Shown one piece after another: positions 62,197-64,000 of a stretch of DNA of 64,000 nucleotides. Made by a program: the position numbers and the translations under genes. Numbering within the stretch: position 1 is the stretch's first letter; every line of letters starts with the position of its first letter. The DNA is from Bradyrhizobium sp. 132 (GTDB lineage Bacteria > Pseudomonadota > Alphaproteobacteria > Rhizobiales > Xanthobacteraceae). The stretch covers positions 124,001 to 188,000 of the forward strand of contig NZ_JADPKY010000030.1 in assembly GCF_023074185.1 (NCBI RefSeq), read 5' to 3'. The notes under the pieces are model-generated. The model was given only the letters and a program-made list of their open reading frames with translations, was not told where the DNA came from and ran no database searches.

Positions 62197-64000
62197 TTAT
62201 TCAGCCGCCTCAGCAAGCGGAATTGCGTGCTCGTCATCGCTCCCATGCTGCGGTGCGGCGGGCTGCTCGGGGGTGCCTGCCTCATCCAGGCTCTTGCGGA
62301 ACCAGAGGGCGTAGAGGCCCGGCAGGTACAGCAGCGTCAGGAAGGTCGCAACGAACAGTCCGCCCATGATGGTGATCGCCATCGGGCCCCAGAACGCCGA
62401 GCGCGACAGCGGGATCATGGCGAGGATGGCGGCGAGCGCCGTCAGCACCACCGGCCGGGCACGGCGGACGGTGGCCTCTACGATCGCCTCGCGACGGGTC
62501 AAGCCATGAGAAACGTCGGTCTCGATCTGGTCGACCAGGATCACCGCGTTGCGCATGATCATGCCGGCGAGCGCGATCAGGCCGAGCAGCGCCACGAAGC
62601 CGAACGGAGCGTTGGCGATGTTGAGCCCGAGGGAGGCGCCGACGATACCGAGGGGTGCGGTTAAAAACACCAGGATCAAGCGGGAGAAGCTCTGAAGCTG
62701 GAACATCAGCAGCGTCAGCATCACCATGACCATCAGCGGGAAGAGAACGAAGATCGAGGCGTTACCCTTGGCGGATTCCTCGAACGCGCCGCCCGCCTCG
62801 ATGCGGTAGGCCGGCTCGAGGTTGTCCGTGATCGCCTTCAGCTTCGGCGTGATCTGGCCGGTGACGTCAGGCGCCTGCACGCCGTCGACGACGTCGGAGC
62901 GCACAGTGATCGCCATGTCGCGATTGCGCCGCCACATGATCGGCTCCTCGTGGCCGTATTCGATCTTGGCGATCTGCTGGAGCGGCACGGCAACGCCGTT
63001 ACGCGAGGTGATGGTGAGATCACCGACGCCGCCGAGGTCGAGGCGTTCGGACGGGATCGCACGGGCGACCACGGCCACCTTCTCGATACCGTCGCGCACG
63101 GTCGTCACCTGTGAGCCCGAGATCAGCATCGACAGCGCCTGCGACACGTCCTGCGGCGTCAGGCCCATGGCGCGGGCGCGATCCTGGTCGACGACGAGCT
63201 TGAGGTAAGGCGACTGCTCGTTCCAGTCGAGCTGGACGTCCTTGACGCTCTTGTTCTGCCGCATGACGTCGCGAACCTGGTAGGCGATCTCGCGCACCTT
63301 GTTGGCGTCGGGGCCGATCACGCGGAACTGCACGGGAAAGCCGACCGGGGGACCGAAATTGAAGCGGTCGACGCGCACGCGGGCCTCGTTGAGCGCGCCG
63401 TCGGCGACGGCGTTTTCAAGCTTGGCCTTGATACGCTCGCGCGCCTCGACGCCCTTTGCGACGATGACGATTTCGGCAAAAGCCTCGTTCGGAAGCTGCG
63501 GATTGAGGCCGAGCCAGAAACGCGGCGAGCCCTGCCCGACATAGGCCGTATAGGTCTCGATGTCCTTGTCGTCCTTGAGCAGCGTCTCGGCCTTCTTCAC
63601 CGCCTTTTCCGTGACGTTGAAGGCGGTGCCCTCGGGCAGGCGAAGCTGGAGGAACAGCTCGGGGCGCTCGGACAGCGGGAAGAACTGCTGCTGGACGTGG
63701 CCGAATCCGACGATCGAGGCGATGAAAACGCCGACGGTCGCGACCACCACGGTGACGCGGTGGTTGACGCACCATTGCACGATGGCGCGCAGGCCCCGAT
63801 ACATGCGGGTCTCGTAGACCGCGTGCGGATCGTGATTATGGTGCAGCTTGATGTTGGGCAGCAGCATGACGCCGATATAGGGCGTGAAGATCACCGCCAC
63901 GAACCAGGACGCGACCAGCGCAATCGCCACGATCCAGAAGATGCTGCCGGCATATTCGCCGACCGCGGAATTGGCAAAGCCGATGGGGAGGAAGCCAGCG
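62197..64000 (-). CDS. RND efflux pump permease, 5' end beyond the window
   Basis: About 601 codons of an AcrB-like inner-membrane proton-driven efflux permease are present; the start lies beyond position 64000. The first visible residues are LPIGFANSAVGEYAGSIFW, and the periplasmic, membrane and C-terminal parts follow, including GFGHVQQQFFPLSERPELFL and TAPLGIVGASLGLNIA. It ends in a polar tail (GSDDEHAIPLAEAAE). Drug or lipid efflux is possible. The subfamily is nearer to the MdtB/MexK-like or heavy-metal-less RND branch, not assigned further. Confidence 0.92.
   Translation of the reverse strand, partial: AGFLPIGFANSAVGEYAGSIFWIVAIALVASWFVAVIFTPYIGVMLLPNIKLHHNHDPHAVYETRMYRGLRAIVQWCVNHRVTVVVATVGVFIASIVGFGHVQQQFFPLSERPELFLQLRLPEGTAFNVTEKAVKKAETLLKDDKDIETYTAYVGQGSPRFWLGLNPQLPNEAFAEIVIVAKGVEARERIKAKLENAVADGALNEARVRVDRFNFGPPVGFPVQFRVIGPDANKVREIAYQVRDVMRQNKSVKDVQLDWNEQSPYLKLVVDQDRARAMGLTPQDVSQALSMLISGSQVTTVRDGIEKVAVVARAIPSERLDLGGVGDLTITSRNGVAVPLQQIAKIEYGHEEPIMWRRNRDMAITVRSDVVDGVQAPDVTGQITPKLKAITDNLEPAYRIEAGGAFEESAKGNASIFVLFPLMVMVMLTLLMFQLQSFSRLILVFLTAPLGIVGASLGLNIANAPFGFVALLGLIALAGMIMRNAVILVDQIETDVSHGLTRREAIVEATVRRARPVVLTALAAILAMIPLSRSAFWGPMAITIMGGLFVATFLTLLYLPGLYALWFRKSLDEAGTPEQPAAPQHGSDDEHAIPLAEAAE

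Noticed and set aside
62197..63930. Taking the internal ATG at 63930 as the RND gene start
   Set aside because: Conserved RND sequence (LPIGFANSAVGEYAGSIFW) continues upstream to the window edge, so the true start is outside.
1..64000. CRISPR arrays, insertion sequences, integrases or phage genes
   Set aside because: No regularly spaced direct repeats with unique spacers and no transposase or phage structural motifs were found on either strand.

Overview
The window is a contiguous piece of a high-GC alphaproteobacterial chromosome, most probably Bradyrhizobium or a close Nitrobacteraceae relative. The grounds are a fused cytochrome b/c1 gene (fbcH) behind a Rieske gene, the glpD-glpSTPQUV glycerol operon order known from rhizobia, an isocitrate lyase/DUF4170 pair divergent from an ScfR-type regulator, and several families of short dispersed palindromic repeats of the kind that litter Bradyrhizobium and Rhodopseudomonas genomes. 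No rRNA, tRNA, CRISPR array, insertion sequence or prophage was recognised.

Layout: 0-1 kb, end of a DUF4375-like gene and a dienelactone hydrolase. 1.1-3.9 kb, fbcFH (bc1 complex). 4.1-7.3 kb, a forward run of trmL, queE, queD, hemF and a HAD hydrolase. 7.6-10.8 kb, a visibly lower-GC stretch with an acidic-tailed small protein, a TauD-like oxygenase, a small winged-helix-like protein, a GT2 glycosyltransferase and a broken DUF6894-like gene. 11-14.7 kb, a tightly overlapping reverse operon (DUF1285, NUDIX, DUF6111, CCA-adding enzyme, TauE/SafE). 14.9-21.8 kb, a MoxR/DUF58/DUF4159/VWA-amidotransferase-like membrane cluster. 21.9-24.8 kb, a DUF2946 protein and a TonB receptor behind a Zur-box-like palindrome. 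25-29.1 kb, a reverse group of envelope or glycan-type genes. 29.2-34.8 kb, a metallophosphoesterase, aceA with its DUF4170 companion and the divergent scfR regulator. 35-41.6 kb, a secreted metalloprotease candidate, a lysine-tailed protein, a TPR protein, HtpX, a frameshifted lytic transglycosylase, DUF1993 and an ene-reductase.

41.7-52.6 kb is a glycerol-utilisation locus: glpD and the ABC transporter glpSTPQUV on the minus strand, with a DeoR-type glpR further upstream. Between glpR and glpD sit a Phd/VapC-type toxin-antitoxin pair and a divergent tetR/GST pair carrying two copies of a perfect palindrome. The two transporter ATPases have complementary defects (one lacks the H-loop histidine, the other the LSGGQ signature), which predicts one canonical and one degenerate ATP site. 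52.7-54.4 kb holds a HAD phosphatase, a Tat-exported NTF2-like protein and a small conserved protein. 54.6-61.5 kb is a fatty-acid beta-oxidation operon (FadE-type dehydrogenase, thiolase, multifunctional FadJ-type enzyme, thioesterase) with a flavin reductase upstream. 61.6-64 kb holds a TetR regulator and the 3' part of an RND efflux pump that runs off the window.

The most rewarding places for a second look are the asymmetric GlpS/GlpT ATPases, the Zur-like site before the TonB receptor, the twin tetR/GST operators, the aceA/scfR intergenic motifs, the secreted HExxH protein and the MoxR-linked VWA/amidotransferase-like protein. All calls come from reading the sequence; no database search was run.
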